DNA from: Actinomucor elegans
Lineage: Eukaryota; Mucoromycota; Mucoromycetes; Mucorales; Mucoraceae
NCBI GenBank assembly: GCA_026027325.1
Contig: JAMSLZ010000006.1
Location: 1,426,001-1,490,000, forward strand
DNA length: 64,000 nucleotides
Direction of reading: 5' to 3'
Position 1 is the first letter of the stretch. Each line of letters opens with the position of its first letter. Below, piece by piece: positions 60,736-64,000 of the stretch. The notes under the pieces are model-generated. The model had not been told where the DNA came from and made no database searches. It was given only the letters and a program-made list of their open reading frames with translations. The translations under genes were made by a program, and so were the position numbers.

Positions 60736-63700
60736 ATGCCTGGTGAAAACTGCCCAGTGTGTCAACAGTACTTTACTAAAAAAGAAATAAGAAGGCATAT
60801 TATCAATTGCAGAATGCGACGTGCTTTCAATATATATAGTCAAGTAAAGCAGAAACTTACACTATCTCAGCAAGGTCATTTCGCCAGTAACCCTTATGTA
60901 TCAGATGATCTTTTAAACCATGAAACGCAACATCAATCAAGCACTGATATTGTAAATAACAATCCTGCTGATATTTTACGAACAAGCCACTGTGATTTCA
61001 GTAACTCTGTAGATATGAACAGCTTGGATGAATGCGACTCTATAGCGAATGAAGAAGAAAATTCAGAAAAAACTAAGGTAATACAAGAAGGTTGGCGAAC
61101 AGTTGGCGCTATAGAAGAAGACGCAATAAAAAAAACCACAGTGGAAGAAATATACTCTAGATTAAGCAAATTCAAAGATACTATTACCCATCCTATTCAG
61201 CTTAAAATCAAGGACGATGGTAAACAGTACATGGATATTTTAAGTCCTCCAGAGAGGAAAAGTCTAGAACTGAAGTATCTCTTAAAAGAAAACAATGTAT
61301 CAAAAAGTACGACCGAAAAAATATTCAACTTCTTCAATGAGTACTTAATTGAGATGAATAGTGGTATAGTTATTATTTCCATCTTGCTGCTTTACTACTA
61401 CCAGTGTGCTCACTGCTATTCTTATTTTCTTTTATAGAACATCTAAAATTCATCAGCCCGTATAAATGCGAAAGCATTAATAATAATCATATAATCCAAC
61501 TTCAAGCTGATAAATATGACATGTGTCCTGAAGGGTGCTACATGTATTACCCTGGTGACAGTCAAACTGCTTGCCCTAGGTTAAGTTGCAAGAGACATCG
61601 TTATGAAGAGACATCGTCCACATCAACTATCATGGAAGCTAAAGCCAAGCATTACCAACTATCACTTAGTAAGCAGTTGGCCTATTTTATGCTGTCTGAA
61701 AAGAATAGGAAGAAGTTGAAATATAAAGCTACGCGTAGCTCTGTGTATAGTTCAACCGATGAGCTTGATGGCTGCGAGAGAGATATATTGGATGGATTCG
61801 CTTTTAAAAGTAGAAATAGTGACGCCGAAGAAGACTATAACCTCTCCCTCTCGTTCCATTACGATGGATTCCATCCTTTTGACACAGGTGATAATAGTAT
61901 GGCAATTATCATGTTTACTATTAATGATATACCACCAGAACAAAGGTACAAAACAAAATAACTTGGCGCTGAAACTTTAATGGATAAATTAAATGCTCTA
62001 TTATAGATTTGATCCAGAAAACAGACTGATCGTTGCCGTCATACCTGGTCCGAGAAAACCCTATGATATCTTTAGTTTCCTTTATCCTACCATCCAGGAG
62101 CTTCTCGTTTTGGAAACAGAAGGCATTATTGTCGAAACAGGAACCTCTTCCATCCGTATAAAGGCCCACTTATTAAACATAATTGGTGATATTCCTGGAC
62201 TATCAGAGCTATGTTTACATGCTGGCCATAATTCTTACCATGGATGCCGCATTTGCAAGATCAAAGGCATTTATTCCAAATCAAAAAGGACTATAGTTTT
62301 TCCTGGAACAAATGAAGCACAAGAGCCCATTGAATACCCATTAAGGACTTCTGAGGATTATCAAAACGGTGACTTGGTAAGAAGCTTAATAAATTAAACA
62401 ATAGTAACTGTATCAGTGTCTAATGCAGTATGATTTGATTAACTATCTAGGCTACTTCACTCAAAGGGAAATTGCCATTTGCATTATTAAAAAGCTTTCA
62501 TGGATGTTCATTTTTTGGATTAGATGAGATGCACTTATGGGGAATGAATATAGCCAAGCACATATGGTCCATGATGAAGGATGACTCTCAGAGATTCGGA
62601 TACTATAACCCTTTGTTCCTTCGGAACGCCTATAGAGAAGAAATTGGCAGAGCAATGGTTCAAATACAACGAATGCTTCCAAATGGAGCCATTGATGGTC
62701 AATTTATAGGTATTAGAGATTAACTCAAGAAACTTAATGCTAATTATTCCAATGAATTAATATCCTTGCTTTTTTCTTCACTTAGATATTTCTTCCAAAT
62801 CAGGCCAATCTCGTAGCGTTGACTGGATTGATTTTTTAATGTACATAGTACCCACTTTGGTAGTGGAGGCGTTACGAAAACAACATGCTGATATTTACCA
62901 AACCGAAAGAAATAGAAAAAAGAAGAGAAAGGTAGCTTCTCCTGTACTGGAAGCTGTTGATGATGCGTGCAATGCTTTGAAATCAATATCCATGGTCTGC
63001 ACTTTGACCCAAAAATTCAACATATATCCAAGTGATCTGTTACGGATTGATGAGTAAGTTTTTTTTTTGAGAGACTACTACGTGCAGCTATGCTAAGTTT
63101 TCGATAATTTATATCGTCTTTTCATTCTAGATTAGTAAAAAGATGGCATGCGTTCTTACTGCAGAAGATGGGAAAAGATACATTTACCATTAACCAGCAT
63201 TATCTAAAACATTTGTCCTATATTATTTTTCAGCTTGGTCCACTTAGATTGATAAGCGCCCGAACTCTTGAAAGAAGTATTCAAGATGTAAAAAGACATA
63301 TCAAGTCTAAACAAAATCCTCAAAAAAACTCTGTCACTGTTCTAATGGATCACTACACAAAAGCGTATAAAAACTGGCAGATTGGAATTGAAAGCCATAG
63401 TGTTGATGAAGATATGGTATTTAAACCTTCTTCTGCTGACTTAATCAACCAATTATTTCCAACGTGTGATATTAAGCATCTAATCCAGCAATATCTAGCC
63501 GATCATAATGGTTCCAGTTCAACAGAAGAGGAGTACTCTGTTTCTACTTCTAATACTTACGGTAAAACGAGGAATGGCCAAACCGTTGATATTTCTTCAA
63601 GAAAACAAAACCAAAAGATAGTTGCATACATATCAGATGATACTATGTCCTTACAATATAATATAGGCCAAGTAAAGCAGTTTATTAGATGGAAAGATCA

Positions 63701-63890
63701 AATACTTGCCTTATTACAACATCAAACGACTTTAGTGTTTGATGGTCAAACATGCTGCTATTATACGCAACCCTATGAAGAAAGGCTCCTATGGAAAATA
63801 ATCAAAGCCAAGGACATAATAGGATATGCTATACTTATACCTTCTTTATTAAATAAAGACAAAACATATGTTGCTTGGAGACCTTATTAA
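60736..63890 (+). CDS. CACTA transposase (Tnp2/Transposase_21-like), apparently intact
   Basis: Six exons: 60736-61363, 61438-61945, 62007-62376, 62451-62709, 62786-63053 and 63131-63890, coding 930 aa with no internal stop. An N-terminal zinc finger (Cys6, Cys9, His21, Cys25) is followed by an acidic region, a second Cys cluster (Cys239, Cys243, Cys255, Cys260) and the catalytic domain: SLSFHYDGFHPF (Asp352), NDIPPEQRF, VIPGPRKPYDIFSFLYP, NIIGDIPG (Asp440), GHNSYHGCRICK and FGLDEMHLWG (Asp527). These follow the order seen in CACTA Tnp2 proteins (DG-x-NPF, NLPP, GP, GD, CxxC, D-x-MH). The start is the ATG at 60736, just before the zinc finger. Which three acidic residues cut DNA is a proposal. 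Confidence 0.85.
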
Positions 63891-64000
63891 ACCAAGTACA
63901 TATATAAATTTATTCTATACTATCAATGCTGTCTTATATTCGTTGAAACCAGAGCTCTGCTTCACTGTTTAGTTTAACATACAATTTACTCGAACTAGCT
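63891..64000. other. Interior of the CACTA element, downstream of the transposase
   Basis: 110 bases after the transposase stop, with no repeat array or terminus yet visible; the element therefore extends beyond the window. Confidence 0.5.

Larger units (their letters stand above)
58972..64000. mobile_element. CACTA (En/Spm-like) DNA transposon, left part; continues past window
   Basis: Left end CACTATGGGAAAAATTCGAG at 58972, preceded by TAG (possible 3-bp target duplication, not testable without the right end). Next comes a subterminal region of short GTTAAC/GAATTCAC-type repeats in both orientations ending in a 39-bp tandem array, as in En/Spm elements where transposon proteins bind subterminal repeats. 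Inside are a minus-strand 201-aa gene and a plus-strand 930-aa transposase of Tnp2 type, divergently transcribed from a 613-bp spacer. No stop or frameshift interrupts the spliced transposase, so the copy may be young or active. The right terminus lies beyond position 64000. Confidence 0.82.

Noticed and set aside
61438..63890. Transposase exons as separate host genes or a retroviral-type polyprotein
   Set aside because: All exons join in frame into one Tnp2-like protein; there is no reverse transcriptase, integrase or protease motif.
1..64000. tRNA or rRNA genes
   Set aside because: I looked for tRNA T-loop patterns such as GGTTCGAATC; the clearest hit (about 29528) lies inside an MSH3 exon without cloverleaf context. 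No rRNA-like block was seen. A tRNA scan would be needed to be sure.
1..64000. CRISPR arrays or prokaryotic operons
   Set aside because: Introns throughout and eukaryotic gene families exclude a prokaryotic source; the 39-bp array has no spacers.

Overview
The window is eukaryotic nuclear DNA from a filamentous fungus, most likely an early-diverging one (Mucoromycota, Mucorales-like). The evidence is AT-rich DNA with long A/T runs, genes split by many short introns (about 45-130 nt, GTAAGT-type donors, TAG/CAG acceptors), single-gene transcription units on both strands, and proteins that match fungal families. A receiver-domain cAMP phosphodiesterase resembling Dictyostelium RegA also fits an early-diverging fungus. 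Species cannot be fixed from sequence alone. Exon boundaries below were worked out by hand from reading frame, splice consensus and family similarity; no transcript data were used.

Left third (1-24,966): the end of a Ser-rich protein; an SLC45/SUT-type sucrose or alpha-glucoside H+ symporter with two micro-exons; PDX1 (vitamin B6 synthase); then a run of minus-strand genes: a full-length P-glycoprotein-type ABC transporter, an AIG1/FAR-17a-like membrane protein, a TMEM62-like membrane metallophosphoesterase, a cytochrome b5-acyl-CoA dehydrogenase fusion ending in a PTS1-like AKI, and a CLIP-170/Bik1-type CAP-Gly protein.

Middle (24,967-52,057): the mismatch-repair gene MSH3; an EDC1/PNRC-like decapping enhancer; a CRAL-TRIO/Sec14-like lipid-transfer protein; the spindle-checkpoint kinase MPS1; a 3-ketoacyl-CoA reductase-like SDR with a KKXX ER-retrieval tail; the receiver-phosphodiesterase; and allantoicase (purine/ureide nitrogen recycling). 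These are unrelated housekeeping genes rather than a cluster with one shared function.

Right third (52,058-64,000): a decayed Tc1/mariner-IS630-type transposon with visible inverted ends, a CorA/Alr-type Mg2+ transporter, and the left part of a large CACTA (En/Spm-like) DNA transposon. The CACTA element starts with CACTATGGG at 58,972, carries a subterminal 39-bp tandem array, encodes an apparently intact spliced 930-aa transposase and a divergent 201-aa accessory protein, and runs off the right edge.

The long gene-poor gaps contain at least a dozen degenerate copies, in both orientations, of one short (about 60-75 bp) dispersed repeat with core GATCTCGGTCAAATGTC. It lies only between genes and does not belong to either transposon. 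That repeat family and the CACTA element are the most interesting non-genic signals.
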